Numbered from the stretch's first letter, positions 17,811-28,875 are shown. The stretch is DNA of 64,000 bases from Candidatus Omnitrophota bacterium (GCA_013177805.1 JABLXU010000019.1:62001-126000); one strand, 5' to 3'. Translations and numbers: made by a program. The notes: generated from the sequence alone by a model not told the origin.

Positions 17811-20800
17811 TCAGAAATCCAGATCCCGGGCGATATCGAATCCGAGGAACGGATAATCCTCGATCACTTCCGCTCCACCGATGGCGTGAATGCCGCCAAA
17901 ACCATCCAGGACGTAGAAGCCGTCTTTCCAATCGACGGTTCCATCGCCATTCGAATCGTTCCAGTTCATCTCAATATCCCGGGCAATGTCAAAGCCGAAG
18001 TACGGAATTCCATACTGCTCCGCAGACAAGAAGCCCGCCGTGTTGGGATCGGTAGAAGGTCCAGCGCCCAAGACGCCGCCCTGATCGCTGGGGAGAGCAA
18101 ACAGTTGACCCAGGCCATTGAGGCTGATGAAATCGACGATCCGTCCGTTTTGCACAATGAGTTCGAATGCTTTGAACTGGTTGCTCAACGAATAGCCGTT
18201 GGTGGCGTTGGGCCGGACGTTTTCCGCGCCAATGTCAGACCCGAAGGGCCACATCACGCCCACGCCATCCAAGATCACGTATCCCTTCACCACCCCGTTG
18301 TCATCCCGGACCAGTTCCAGGTCGCGCGCGATATCCCAGCCGAATCCATTGTCAATGCTGCGCGGATTGAACAAGGGTTCTTGATCGATGACGCCGTTGC
18401 CGGCCGTACCGTCGATCCCGGGAATGCCGGTATCCTCGGTGCGCAGGACACCGCCGATCCCGACGGAGATATCGAGCAAGCCATTCCCGTTCTTATCCTC
18501 GGTGTCCCAGACGCCGTTGCCATTCTGGTCGAGGAAATAAAGGGGGCTGCCGCCGCCCATGGGCAGACGGACTCCGGTCGTACCGGCCGATTCGATATCT
18601 CCCAGGAAAGGCGCGTTCCCGTAAGTCAGAATCAACCCATTGCCCAGGAGGACATACGCGGAGAAGGGATTGGTGCTGATGACTTCCAGGTCACGGGCGA
18701 ACGAGCCGTCCACGATCAATTGATCTTCCAAGCGCGGGACCAAGCCTTGGCCGGCGACTTTCAGGATCCGGCCATCCGAAAGCAATTCGTACACAGTCGA
18801 ATCCAAGACAGAAATCGCGCGGGCATTGTCCGAAGGCAACTGGCCGCTGGTCAGGATGGTGGAAGGCGTATGAATCAGGCCGAAACCATCCAGCACCATG
18901 AATTGCTTGCCCACCACCGGATTGCGGACCGGCACCCGCACCGCGTTGCTTTCATTTCCGGCGGCGTCTTTGGCGGCGATATACACCACATCCTGCGTAA
19001 TGGAAAGACCGGTGATGGCGAAACCGCCGTTCACATAGGCCTGGCCCGCGGCGATCCAGCCGGATTTATCCGGATTTTCATATACTGAAATCAGCGCGTA
19101 CGATTCAACCGTTCCTTCGTCGGCGAAAATGGCGTTCCCACTGGCAGTGATTTTCGAAACGACCGGATCCTGCGTATACACATCCAAGTATACGGGCAGC
19201 GGATCGGGGCTGAAATTCCCATAGGCATCGATCAGCGAAATAAAGACGATCGAACGGCCGTGCACCCGTTGCGTTTCCGGATCCCAATAGTTGTCCCCCA
19301 CATTGAGTCCTTGCACGCCGGGCATGGGGAAGAACACGCTGCCGAATTTCACGGCATTCAAGGGTTGAACGTCCAAAACCTGAATCGAGGGAGAGGTGAC
19401 ATCGATGAAGTCATCGTCGTTTTCATCCGCCAGCACCACGATGAAGGGCAACGCGTCCGCGGGCAGATCGGCATTGCCGGCGCCCGTCCCGGCGGGATAA
19501 ATCCGGCGGATATTGATCAGATCCGAAGTCCCCCGTCCGCTCTGGATCAGTTCGATATCGCTGGCAAGGGGAGCGAAGAAGATGTCCGGGCCCACGCGTT
19601 TGAGTCCGTCTTGCGCGTCAATATAGGTAAAGCCGACATCAAACAACGCCCCGGTCTCATCCTGGATGAACGCCACCAGGTAGAATCCGGTGATGAATTC
19701 ATGGGAGGCGGGCGAGCGGTCCGGCACCAGGAGCGTAAACTCGCCGTTGACATCCACGGGGACCAAATCGGTGATCTGATCCACGAAGGGGATCACCAAA
19801 TCGGTCTCGCTTTGGATGGCCGCAAAACCGGCGACCACCAGGCCCGTGATCGGGGTCCCGTCAGTGGCATTGACCGTCCGGCCCGAGACGCGGTCCGGCG
19901 CGCCGGCGGGCATATTCTCGACGCGGATCCGGTCAAATGTCACGAGGTTTTTCAGGAAAGGATTGCCGTTTTCGTCGACCATCTCCACTGGCACAAACCG
20001 GCTGGGATTGCCCGCGTGATCCACCGCTTGCAGGTAAATCCAGCGGCTGACCGAGAAGGGTACCGTTAGGGAGAAATTGCCATCCGCGTCCGCTTTGGCG
20101 GTGGTTTCCGGAAATTCCAGATTCGATCCGCCAAGGAAGAAGGCCCCTGGGGGCAAGGTATCGGTCACCTGGGGATCCGAGGGGATCTTATCCAGTTCGA
20201 TTCCGAAGGAGATGACGCTGGCGTAGGGTTCGGCCTTGCCGGAAATCCGGATCCGGGGGAAGCTGGCCGACACCGTGAAATTGGAAGGATCGGGGGTGAA
20301 TTGATCCCCCGGGATCACGATAGGCGTTTCCGTGGCGTTGCCCGCCTGATCCACCATATGGACTTGATATTCATAGTAGGACCGGCCATTGGGGGAGACA
20401 TTCAGAGCGAAGCGGCCATCGCCGCCGGCCTTGCCGCCCCCCGCATCATACTGCACGGTGCCGGTGCGGGTCCGGCCGGTGATCAGGATCAAAGTAGCCG
20501 GTTCGGTCCGGCCTTGCACCACCCAGGCGGTTTCGGTTTCGGAAGCCACCGGATTTTCGAAAATCACCAATTCATTGTCTGTTACGACCCGCGTGAGAAC
20601 GTCGCTGCGGTTATCGAACAAGTCAATGGCTTGCAGATACACTTCCTTCGTCGGCAGGTAGGGGCCGAATTCGTTGGTCACGGGATTCAGTTCCGCGCGG
20701 GAGGGAATCAGGATGGAGAAATTCCCTTCCGCATCGGCTTGGGCGCTGGCCAGCCATTCGGAATTGACGTCATTGCCAAGATACGCGGTCACAATGGCGT

Positions 20801-21884
20801 AGGGATCGGCCTTGCCCCGAATCACCGCTGTGCCGTTGGGCCCGGGAGCGCCGGGGACATCCAGGACGTTGTTGTTCAAAACCGTCAGGTCACCTTCCAA
20901 TCCGGCCGCGATGTCATTCAATATCCGTGCGGGGAACCGCCGGACGGGGCCTTGCGAAGGATCCGTTTCCACCACCAGGTAAAGCGTGTCGGTTGGTTGA
21001 GGCATGAGGATGGGGGATTCCGACGCGGGGGGATTGATCGTGTCCTTGTTCCGGCTGTTCACGTCTCCAATCACAAAGGGGAAGAAGGAGCCGTTGCTCA
21101 GAAACTCCCCGTTGAAGAAAGTGACGGTTTCGATGTTATAAATCCGGAAGCGGCGGTCCGGATTGTTGACATCGACCGGCACGCTGTAAACCCCGGCCCG
21201 GGCAAAGGGAGGAAGGCTGTTGAGTTCCGGACTGGTTCCCGCGTCGGAGAGGCCTTCGAATTCATCCACAATGCTGGCGCTCAGGGTGGGGCCGGAGCCG
21301 GAAACCACCAAGCGTTGCGTCAGTAAGACTTTCCCCACCAAGGGTTGATCCCCTTCCGATTCCGCCACCACATCGAGCAGGATGTGAGGAGGCATCCCCT
21401 TCTCGACGGCTTCTTTTTGGCCGCTCAATACCAGGCCGGCTTCTTCCTGATAATCCCGGAAGGCTTGGAGAATCTCCGGACCGGTGATGTTCAGCGGGAA
21501 AGTGCCCGAGATCCGTTCCTGGCTGCCGGCCCGGATCACTTCAATCGTGGCCGATCCCAGCGCGGCCCCTCCCGCCAAGCGCACCGGTTGACCGTGGCGG
21601 ATGGGGAATTTTCCGACGAAGGAGGCATCCGTTTCAATGGGAGGGAGATTGCCGGCGGTGATGATCACTTTGCTGGAAGGAGGAACGGCACCGGCCAATC
21701 CGTAGACGATGATGTCATTGCCATCCCTGACCAATAATACATCACCGAACTCTGGGCCTTGGATTTTGACTCTTGCGGCAAGGTCAGATTGCGCGCAAAC
21801 CAGTGAGGGTAAAGCAACAGCGACAAATAAGAGTATAACCACTGCCTTTACCGCAAAAAACAGCCCATGTTTTTGGAACATCAT
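17811..21884 (-). CDS. Very large secreted protein: Ig-like modules plus C-terminal propeller-like repeat
   Basis: The start is set at ATG 21884 because GAGGAGG precedes it closely and a signal peptide follows at once (KAVVILLFVAVALPSLVCAQ); a second ATG follows at 21881. The longer frame to 22046 lacks both. The 1357-residue product has repeated bacterial Ig-like/adhesion modules through about residue 1000, for example SASIVDEFEGLS, VRGKADPYAIV-type strands and TVSASFPRIRISGKAEPYAS. The last about 340 residues contain six degenerate units built on [LV]xGxGxI... and FGWDIARDLEL / FGFDIARDIEM / FLGFDIARDLDF. Two Ca-binding-like Asp-rich inserts lie between them (NGNGVWDTEDKNGNGLLD, DSNGDGTVDWKDG). 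It is probably a surface or extracellular structural or adhesion protein; no enzyme motif is seen. Confidence 0.9.
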   Translation of the reverse strand: MMFQKHGLFFAVKAVVILLFVAVALPSLVCAQSDLAARVKIQGPEFGDVLLVRDGNDIIVYGLAGAVPPSSKVIITAGNLPPIETDASFVGKFPIRHGQPVRLAGGAALGSATIEVIRAGSQERISGTFPLNITGPEILQAFRDYQEEAGLVLSGQKEAVEKGMPPHILLDVVAESEGDQPLVGKVLLTQRLVVSGSGPTLSASIVDEFEGLSDAGTSPELNSLPPFARAGVYSVPVDVNNPDRRFRIYNIETVTFFNGEFLSNGSFFPFVIGDVNSRNKDTINPPASESPILMPQPTDTLYLVVETDPSQGPVRRFPARILNDIAAGLEGDLTVLNNNVLDVPGAPGPNGTAVIRGKADPYAIVTAYLGNDVNSEWLASAQADAEGNFSILIPSRAELNPVTNEFGPYLPTKEVYLQAIDLFDNRSDVLTRVVTDNELVIFENPVASETETAWVVQGRTEPATLILITGRTRTGTVQYDAGGGKAGGDGRFALNVSPNGRSYYEYQVHMVDQAGNATETPIVIPGDQFTPDPSNFTVSASFPRIRISGKAEPYASVISFGIELDKIPSDPQVTDTLPPGAFFLGGSNLEFPETTAKADADGNFSLTVPFSVSRWIYLQAVDHAGNPSRFVPVEMVDENGNPFLKNLVTFDRIRVENMPAGAPDRVSGRTVNATDGTPITGLVVAGFAAIQSETDLVIPFVDQITDLVPVDVNGEFTLLVPDRSPASHEFITGFYLVAFIQDETGALFDVGFTYIDAQDGLKRVGPDIFFAPLASDIELIQSGRGTSDLINIRRIYPAGTGAGNADLPADALPFIVVLADENDDDFIDVTSPSIQVLDVQPLNAVKFGSVFFPMPGVQGLNVGDNYWDPETQRVHGRSIVFISLIDAYGNFSPDPLPVYLDVYTQDPVVSKITASGNAIFADEGTVESYALISVYENPDKSGWIAAGQAYVNGGFAITGLSITQDVVYIAAKDAAGNESNAVRVPVRNPVVGKQFMVLDGFGLIHTPSTILTSGQLPSDNARAISVLDSTVYELLSDGRILKVAGQGLVPRLEDQLIVDGSFARDLEVISTNPFSAYVLLGNGLILTYGNAPFLGDIESAGTTGVRLPMGGGSPLYFLDQNGNGVWDTEDKNGNGLLDISVGIGGVLRTEDTGIPGIDGTAGNGVIDQEPLFNPRSIDNGFGWDIARDLELVRDDNGVVKGYVILDGVGVMWPFGSDIGAENVRPNATNGYSLSNQFKAFELIVQNGRIVDFISLNGLGQLFALPSDQGGVLGAGPSTDPNTAGFLSAEQYGIPYFGFDIARDIEMNWNDSNGDGTVDWKDGFYVLDGFGGIHAIGGAEVIEDYPFLGFDIARDLDF

Positions 21885-22136
21885 GCATCCTCCTCTATAG
21901 ATGCCGTCTCGCAGGAACCAAATCAAGACGGGTTCTCGGTTGATTCTTCGACCAGTTGCTGCGACTGTTCCGGCAAGGTTCCCCCTCACCGATTTTATTG
22001 TGAAGAGTTTCCCGTAATCCAGGCCGCTGGAGTACGCTTCGGACATACTATATCAAACCCGGTGTGAAATGGTTTCCCGAATTTCACGACGCACGGCTGA
22101 CGAACCCAACTTCAGGGGACGGGTACGCGGATCCGG

Positions 22137-22550
22137 TTATTCATCCGGCTCTTCAAGCCCCGGGCCGGGTGCGGGGGCCGGTCCAGCCTGTTCCACGTCC
22201 GCAATCAAGATATTTACGGCTTTGACTGCGCGGCCGGTCATTTCCTCGATCACGCTTTTGACTTCCCGCTGAATCCGTCCCGTCACTTGTGGAATGGAAT
22301 ACCCCTCCTTGAGGATAATGGATAAATCTATCGATACATCATCATCGCCGGTGGTGACTTTGACACCCCGGGGCGCGTCGCCGCGTCCCCAAACCTTGGA
22401 GAGGCTATCCACGAGACCGTCGGCGGTCTCCATCCCCGCCACTCCGGCCACCCGCCGGGTACAGGTCGCGGCGATGGATTCAAACACATCATTCGAAACG
22501 CCTATATCTCCCAACTCGCGCGGAGAAGAACCTTTCTGAATTTCCATCAT
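22137..22550 (-). CDS. Asp23/Gls24-family protein
   Basis: The start is the ATG at 22550 (or the adjacent one at 22547), which overlaps the stop of the preceding HU gene as ATGA and implies translational coupling; the longer frame to 22751 reads through that gene in the wrong phase. The 137 residues carry the Asp23 fold: GDIGVSNDVFESIAATCTRR, VAGVAGMETADGLVDSLSKV, GVKVTTGDDDVSIDLSIILK, GYSIPQVTGRIQREVKSVIE and EEMTGRAVKAVNILIADVEQ, followed by an acidic Pro-rich tail. In Firmicutes such proteins sit at the membrane and respond to envelope or alkaline stress. Here there is no AmaP/DUF2273 partner, but an HU/IHF gene instead, so the role is unknown. Confidence 0.9.
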   Translation of the reverse strand: MMEIQKGSSPRELGDIGVSNDVFESIAATCTRRVAGVAGMETADGLVDSLSKVWGRGDAPRGVKVTTGDDDVSIDLSIILKEGYSIPQVTGRIQREVKSVIEEMTGRAVKAVNILIADVEQAGPAPAPGPGLEEPDE

Positions 22551-22828
22551 TCTGCTTTCGCCACGCGCTCTTTCATAAATTTCCCGGCTTTGAACTGCAC
22601 AATATTCCGGGAGGGGACATCGGCCGATTCCTTGGTGACCGGATTGCGGCCGATTCGCGCGGGGGTTCGTTTTACTTTGAATACACCGAAATTCCGGATC
22701 TCGATACGGCCTTCCCGGGCCAACGTCTCGATAAACACATCGAAAACACACTCGACGATGGCCTTGGTGTGATTTTTTTTCAGTTGCGTCCGTTCGGATA
22801 CAATTTCGATGATTTCTTTTTTGGTCAC
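22547..22828 (-). CDS. HU/IHF-family DNA-binding protein (second copy)
   Basis: The family pattern is complete: VTKKEIIEIVSERTQLKKNH, the arm IEIRNFGVFKVKRTPARIGR with the NP tip (GRNPVTKES), then VPSRNIVQFKAGKFMKERV. The GTG at 22828 was chosen as the start because GGGAG lies ten bases before it and the resulting MTKKEII matches the usual HU beginning; the TTG at 22837 is too close to that ribosome site. It bends DNA as a dimer. The stop overlaps the start of the Asp23-like gene (ATGA), so the two proteins are made together. It differs enough from the copy at 14860-15159 to suggest distinct roles, possibly as partners. Confidence 0.93.
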   Translation of the reverse strand: MTKKEIIEIVSERTQLKKNHTKAIVECVFDVFIETLAREGRIEIRNFGVFKVKRTPARIGRNPVTKESADVPSRNIVQFKAGKFMKERVAKAE

Positions 22829-22905
22829 GCGTTCCAAACTCCCGATTTAGCCATATTCATATCATGCCAATCCATCCATATCAGGAAAAAATTCAGAGAT
22901 TTAGG

Positions 22906-22948
22906 AATGGAAGGTTGACCGGTTAGGTTTAACCGGCCAACCTCCATT
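22906..22948 (-). terminator. Long hairpin downstream of initiator tRNA
   Basis: On the minus strand, AATGGAGGTTGGCCGGTTAA pairs with the strand ending AACCGGTCAACCTTCCATT, giving about 17 paired bases interrupted by one or two mismatches around a six-base loop. It lies 8 bases after the tRNA 3' end and before the HU gene. It probably terminates the tRNA transcript. Confidence 0.7.
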
Positions 22949-22956
22949 CCAATTTT

Positions 22957-23028
<72 letters not shown>

Positions 23029-23105
23029 TCAATTTATTTTCGGTCAAACGCATCCCTCGACGGTTCGCAACTCGTTTCAAATGAACCGGTCGGCAAGAAT
23101 ATTCT

Positions 23106-23134
23106 ACGTTAACCTATCCCAATTTCTTTGTCAA
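23106..23134 (-). promoter_or_regulatory. Probable sigma-70-type promoter of tRNA-fMet
   Basis: On the minus strand a perfect TTGACA (23134-23129) is followed after exactly 17 bases by TAACGT (23111-23106). This lies about 80 bases upstream of the tRNA 5' end and points towards it. Confidence 0.5.
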
Positions 23135-23261
23135 GGAAATTTCGCAACTTTCGATGAAAAAAAGAGTTGCCGACGTCTTCATCCCGTGCGCTGATAAGTT
23201 TCCGCCACTCTTTTTTTTCCCCTTGTTCACCGCATCTGGCTTTTTCTTTTTCCCATCTTGG

Positions 23262-23573
23262 TTATCGTCCTGGAACAAATGTGACTAAAATTTCATCCGG
23301 CGCCAAGTAATTCATTTTTTCCCGGGCGACTTGTTCCCATGCCGCGGGATCGGATTCCAACCGCCGGGCCCAATCTTTTTTGCTTTCCAAGTCTTGTTTC
23401 AGCAGGACGATATCATATTCAATTTCGTATAACCGTTTTTTATAGGTTTCGTACTTGTCATACCGTTCAAAGAGAGTCGTGAGGCCCGCCGTGATGGTAA
23501 AGAGCAGGAGGAATCCCAGGCCCCAGATCACCGAATCTTGCAGCAAGGCCTTGATGGTCCGAATGACACGCAC
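23262..23573 (-). CDS. ftsB: FtsB/DivIC-family cell-division protein
   Basis: A 103-residue bitopic protein. It has a short basic N-terminus, one membrane span (VIWGLGFLLLFTITAGLTTL), then a coiled coil (YDKYETYKKRLYEIEYDIVL and on), and the family ending DPAAWEQVAREKMNYLAPDE plus ILVTFVP. FtsB/DivIC bridges FtsL and FtsQ/DivIB and activates septal peptidoglycan synthesis. The start is a GTG at 23573, 34 bases after the eno stop, so it is cotranscribed with enolase, an arrangement found in many bacteria. The symbol is by family and context; DivIC would be equally valid. Confidence 0.88.
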   Translation of the reverse strand: MRVIRTIKALLQDSVIWGLGFLLLFTITAGLTTLFERYDKYETYKKRLYEIEYDIVLLKQDLESKKDWARRLESDPAAWEQVAREKMNYLAPDEILVTFVPGR

Positions 23574-23607
23574 GGCAGGTCTTTTCCTTTTTTAATTTTT
23601 ATAATTT

Positions 23608-25401
<1,794 letters not shown>

Positions 25402-25791
25402 TCAGGCCGGCGGATTTTGAAAAAGCACGGAGGTTTCGTTGGATACCATAACCCACAAGCTATAGATCCCCAGGAGCGCGCCGAACGGGACATACACCGG
25501 GATGTACAGAATGGAAACCACGATGCACAACACCCGCGACCACGGCGCCCGCCTTAGCAAACCGATCCCCGTGAGAATGCCCAGAAGAGGGCAAATCATA
25601 GTTAATCCACTGAGCAGGAGTCCTATCACGGTGATCACCGGCACCGCGATGAGGGCTTCATCGGACGTAGCGTTCAGCCCGATGAGGAGAGAAGCCCCCA
25701 AGGCTCCCGCCAGGATGAAAATCCCCAGTACCAAACCGAACGCGCCCGCGATCATATGGAGGAGAGCTACCATGTTCACATGATTTTCCAT
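25402..25791 (-). CDS. Small integral membrane protein, unknown function
   Basis: A 129-residue protein with about three to four hydrophobic spans: MIAGAFGLVLGIFILAGALG, the stretch from ALIAVPVITVIGLLLSGLTM through PLLGILTGIGLL, and VLCIVVSILYIPVYVPFGAL with LGIYSLWVMV. A polar, loop-like turn (LLRRAPWSR) sits between the second and third. GGAGGT stands nine bases before the ATG, a strong ribosome site. The pattern of membrane pairs with a closing LWVMVSNET is common to poorly described small bacterial membrane proteins (DUF2127/DUF4064-like style), but I cannot name the family securely. It is divergent from the glycosyltransferase at 25987. Confidence 0.8.
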   Translation of the reverse strand: MENHVNMVALLHMIAGAFGLVLGIFILAGALGASLLIGLNATSDEALIAVPVITVIGLLLSGLTMICPLLGILTGIGLLRRAPWSRVLCIVVSILYIPVYVPFGALLGIYSLWVMVSNETSVLFQNPPA

Positions 25792-25986
25792 CGCCGCGCA
25801 CCTCCGGAATGCTCAAGGGGCGCCTTTCTGGATGCGTGGCGATATTCCAAGCATCTTCGAGCAAGGCATGCCCATCTTGAACGGGGATATGAACCATACT
25901 ACCATGCGGAGTCTCATCGATCGAGAGGCCTCTTTTTTTCTTGTTAACCTTTGAAACGTTCACCCCAGCACCGAGGAACCATCTCC

Positions 25987-27216
25987 ATGCCATCCCCCAC
26001 CGAGCGAGAAGAGGGTTTGACGATCATCATTCCCGCCTTGAACGAGGAGGAGGCGATCGAGTCCATCATTCAGCGTTGCCTGGCGGCCCGCGATCCCATC
26101 CAGCAACAAACCGGGTTGGCCCGGGTGGACATCATCGTGGTGGACGACGGATCCACGGACGCGACCTATCCCAAGGCCCTCCGGTACGCGCCGGAAATCC
26201 GCGTTTTAAAGCATGAGCGTAATCTCGGTTACGGGGCGGCTATCAAGCATGGTTTCCAGGAAAGCCAGACCACGCTGGCCGGCTTTTTGGACGCGGATGG
26301 CACCTGCGACCCGCTTTTTTTCATTCCCCTGTGCCAAAAGCAGAAGGAAGGAGACTATGACGTCGTCTTAGGCTCGCGGATGGGGCCGGGAAGCCAAATG
26401 CCAGCCGTCCGCCGGTTGGGCAACCTCTTCTATTCCCTGCTTTTGGGATTGTTGGCGCAACAACGGATCACCGACACCGCCAGCGGCATGCGGGTTGTGA
26501 AAACCGCTTCGTTGTCCAAGATCGAACCGTTGCCCGATGGGCTGCATTACACCCCGGCGATGACCTCCCGGGTGCTGTTCCACCCCGGCCTGAGGCTGGC
26601 CGAAGTGCCCATGCCCTACGCGGAACGGATCGGCCAATCCAAACTGCGCGTGATCAAGGACGGGGTGCGTTTTCTGCGCATCATTTTGGAGATGGCGCTC
26701 ATCTACCGCCCCTTGCCCTTTTTCGGAACCGCCGCGCTGGTTCTGTTCGCGTTGTGCGGAATTTACGCGCCCGGGCTGATTCGCGACGCACTCGTGCTGG
26801 AGATCATCCCGGATGACCGGATTTACCGCATGTTGTCTTTGATCACCTTTTTCGTGGGTGGATTGATGCTTTTGAGTGTTGGATTTCTGGGGCAGAAAAT
26901 CTCCTTGTATCTGCACAATTGCCAATCAAAATTTCTGACCCTGTACAACCGCATCCTCTCCAGCTTGCCGCCATTGGGCCTGGCCGCCATCCTGGCAGGA
27001 CTGCTGATCAATCTCGCGCCTCTGCGGGAATATTTATCGATGGGAAAAATTCAACACTCATGGATCTACATCGCCGCCGGCGCCCTGCTGGTGTTGGCCG
27101 GGTTGCAGATGCTGACCATGGGGGCATTGAATTTCGTGATCGACCTGGTAATCCGCCTGCGGGGGAACGACAGCCAAGACAGGACAAGAAACAACGCAGT
27201 TAAAGCCAGAAAGTAA
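25987..27216 (+). CDS. Membrane-anchored family 2 glycosyltransferase (DPM1/DPG-like)
   Basis: The start is ATG 25987; the longer frame begins with a TTG and adds no conserved residues. Residues 1-230 are a GT2 domain: LTIIIPALNEEEAIESIIQR, IIVVDDGSTDATYP, LGYGAAIKHGFQES, the DxD-type metal site in GFLDADGTCDP, and VVLGSRMGPGSQMPAVRRLG. The rest has about four hydrophobic spans, as in polyprenyl-phosphate sugar synthases that keep the product at the membrane. Such enzymes move a sugar from a nucleotide donor to a lipid carrier. The gene 34 bases downstream encodes a GT39-like membrane transferase that would use such a lipid-linked sugar, so the pair may form one protein- or lipid-glycosylation step. 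Confidence 0.92.
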   Translation: MPSPTEREEGLTIIIPALNEEEAIESIIQRCLAARDPIQQQTGLARVDIIVVDDGSTDATYPKALRYAPEIRVLKHERNLGYGAAIKHGFQESQTTLAGFLDADGTCDPLFFIPLCQKQKEGDYDVVLGSRMGPGSQMPAVRRLGNLFYSLLLGLLAQQRITDTASGMRVVKTASLSKIEPLPDGLHYTPAMTSRVLFHPGLRLAEVPMPYAERIGQSKLRVIKDGVRFLRIILEMALIYRPLPFFGTAALVLFALCGIYAPGLIRDALVLEIIPDDRIYRMLSLITFFVGGLMLLSVGFLGQKISLYLHNCQSKFLTLYNRILSSLPPLGLAAILAGLLINLAPLREYLSMGKIQHSWIYIAAGALLVLAGLQMLTMGALNFVIDLVIRLRGNDSQDRTRNNAVKARK

Positions 27217-27250
27217 AATCAAACTCTATTAAAGAAGGAGAGTTTATCAT

Positions 27251-28801
27251 TTGTCGCGCGCCGTTTGGGCTCAAGCGCTATTTGCCGTGTTCCTGGCCGC
27301 GTGGGGGGTGTTCGCCTGCCTGGATCCGGCGGCGCGCGCCTACACGCTGGAGTCTTTTTCGAGCGGGGACGCGGCTTTCACCTTTTATGATGATTTCCCG
27401 GTCCACTCCGGGAAAGCGGATCTGATTTATAAGATCCTGGGAATATTTGTTTTAGGGTTGTTGTTGCGAATCCACCATCAAATCCGTTCCAATCGATTTT
27501 CCCGCTGGATCCCTTGGATGTTTCTGGCGGGGGGCATCGCGATTCTCCTTTCCTGGTCTACAGCCCTCATGGTGTTTCTGCTCCTCTTTGCGTTGGTGTA
27601 TCCCTGGGATAGAGAGCACGCGGCCGACGAACAATCCCGGCTCATTCTGTCCGGACTAGTGATCGTCGCGTTGATCCTTCGCGTGGAGAAACTGCCCAAT
27701 GTGTGGTCTCACCCCCTTCAGCCGGACGTGACGCAATATGTCCAGCTCTCACAACAAATGACCTGGTTTTACGATACGGAGCATCGCGAGCCGTTGCTGG
27801 CGTGGATCATTTACGGGCTGTCGTTTTTCGTCCCTGTGCCCGGTGATGTGGAGCAAACCGGCTATTGGCCGATCCGTGTGTTCACGGTGATGGCCTCATG
27901 CGGAGTGGTGGGGGTGATGTACGTTGTGGGGCGGCATTTCTTCTCCCACCGGGTGGCTTTTTTGGCCGCGTTGCTGGCCGCATTGAACAAAGCCTTGATT
28001 TACCGCTCGTTGCAGGGATTGCGGTTAGAGATCCTTACCCTGGCTATCCTGGCGGTCTTGTGGCTCGCCTGGCGGGAAATCAAAAATCCAGGTAACAGCA
28101 TCGGCCGGGGAACAGGATTCGGAATTGCCGCGGGAATTTTACTGCTGATCCGCACTGCCAGCATCCCCTTCCTCGCCCTGGTGTTCGGATGGGCGTGGTT
28201 TGCGAAAAAAAGGGCCTGGCGGGAATGCGCCACCGCCGCCGCCGTGTGTTTCCTTCTGGCTTCTCCCTATTATTTTTATTGCTGGCACCAATACGGCGAT
28301 CCAATGTACAGCGGGAGCTATCACATCAATAAATTCTACTATATGACCGTTTTCGGAACCGGCGCCCCGGATACGTCCCGGGTTCCGTTTGTCACCGCGA
28401 GCGAGGTAATGTTCAAAATTTATCCCTGGTACAAATCCCTGGCGCTGACCGTGGAAGGGATTCTGGATACCCTATTCGGCCGCTTCGCGTTACGGCTCTT
28501 TTATTTGCCCTTTTCGGTGGTATTGATCGGTTGCTCGCTGGTTGGATATCTGTGCTGGATGACGAGACCGGAGAAGTGGTGTTTTTTATTGTGTATAGGT
28601 TTATTGCTCGGGCCAATGGCCTTTGTGCTCGCCATGTTGAATCACTCCCCGGTGACCTTCGACTGGCGCACCGTGGCTCATTTGTTTCCGTTTATGGCTT
28701 ACGCCGCGGGAGAAGGGCTCTTTTGGGGGGTGGACATGGCATGGGGGAAACGGGGGGCGAATATCCATAATTGCGAAGATCGAGAAGCGTTATCCAAGTA
28801 G
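27251..28801 (+). CDS. Polytopic membrane glycosyltransferase, GT39/ArnT-like
   Basis: A 516-residue membrane protein with about eleven hydrophobic spans. The start is a TTG at 27251, with GAAGGAG about eleven bases upstream; the next residues (SRAVWAQALFAVFLAAWGVF) are the first span. The loop after the third or fourth span (HPLQPDVTQYVQLSQQMTWF, then DTEHREPLLAWIIYGL) sits where GT-C enzymes carry their acidic catalytic residues. VGRHFFSHRVAFLAALLAAL and LRLEILTLAILAVLWLAWRE match the dolichyl-phosphate-mannosyltransferase-like superfamily. It would transfer a sugar from a polyprenyl phosphate on the outer face of the membrane. It is cotranscribed with the GT2 gene. The acceptor is unknown. 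Confidence 0.85.
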   Translation: MSRAVWAQALFAVFLAAWGVFACLDPAARAYTLESFSSGDAAFTFYDDFPVHSGKADLIYKILGIFVLGLLLRIHHQIRSNRFSRWIPWMFLAGGIAILLSWSTALMVFLLLFALVYPWDREHAADEQSRLILSGLVIVALILRVEKLPNVWSHPLQPDVTQYVQLSQQMTWFYDTEHREPLLAWIIYGLSFFVPVPGDVEQTGYWPIRVFTVMASCGVVGVMYVVGRHFFSHRVAFLAALLAALNKALIYRSLQGLRLEILTLAILAVLWLAWREIKNPGNSIGRGTGFGIAAGILLLIRTASIPFLALVFGWAWFAKKRAWRECATAAAVCFLLASPYYFYCWHQYGDPMYSGSYHINKFYYMTVFGTGAPDTSRVPFVTASEVMFKIYPWYKSLALTVEGILDTLFGRFALRLFYLPFSVVLIGCSLVGYLCWMTRPEKWCFLLCIGLLLGPMAFVLAMLNHSPVTFDWRTVAHLFPFMAYAAGEGLFWGVDMAWGKRGANIHNCEDREALSK

Positions 28802-28829
28802 GGGGGGCGCCGTCACGCACCTCTAAAAA

Positions 28830-28875
28830 ATTCCCTCACCCTGGCCCTCTCTCAGGGGGAGAGGGGAAAGGCATG
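28830..28875. repeat. Dispersed intergenic palindromic repeat, copy 4
   Basis: TTCCCTCACCCTGGCCCTCT then CTCAGGGGGAGAGGGGAAAGG. This is the cleanest form in the window of the widespread CCTCACCCTGGCCCTCTCC-type repeat. It lies between the GT39-like gene and the next start. Confidence 0.7.
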
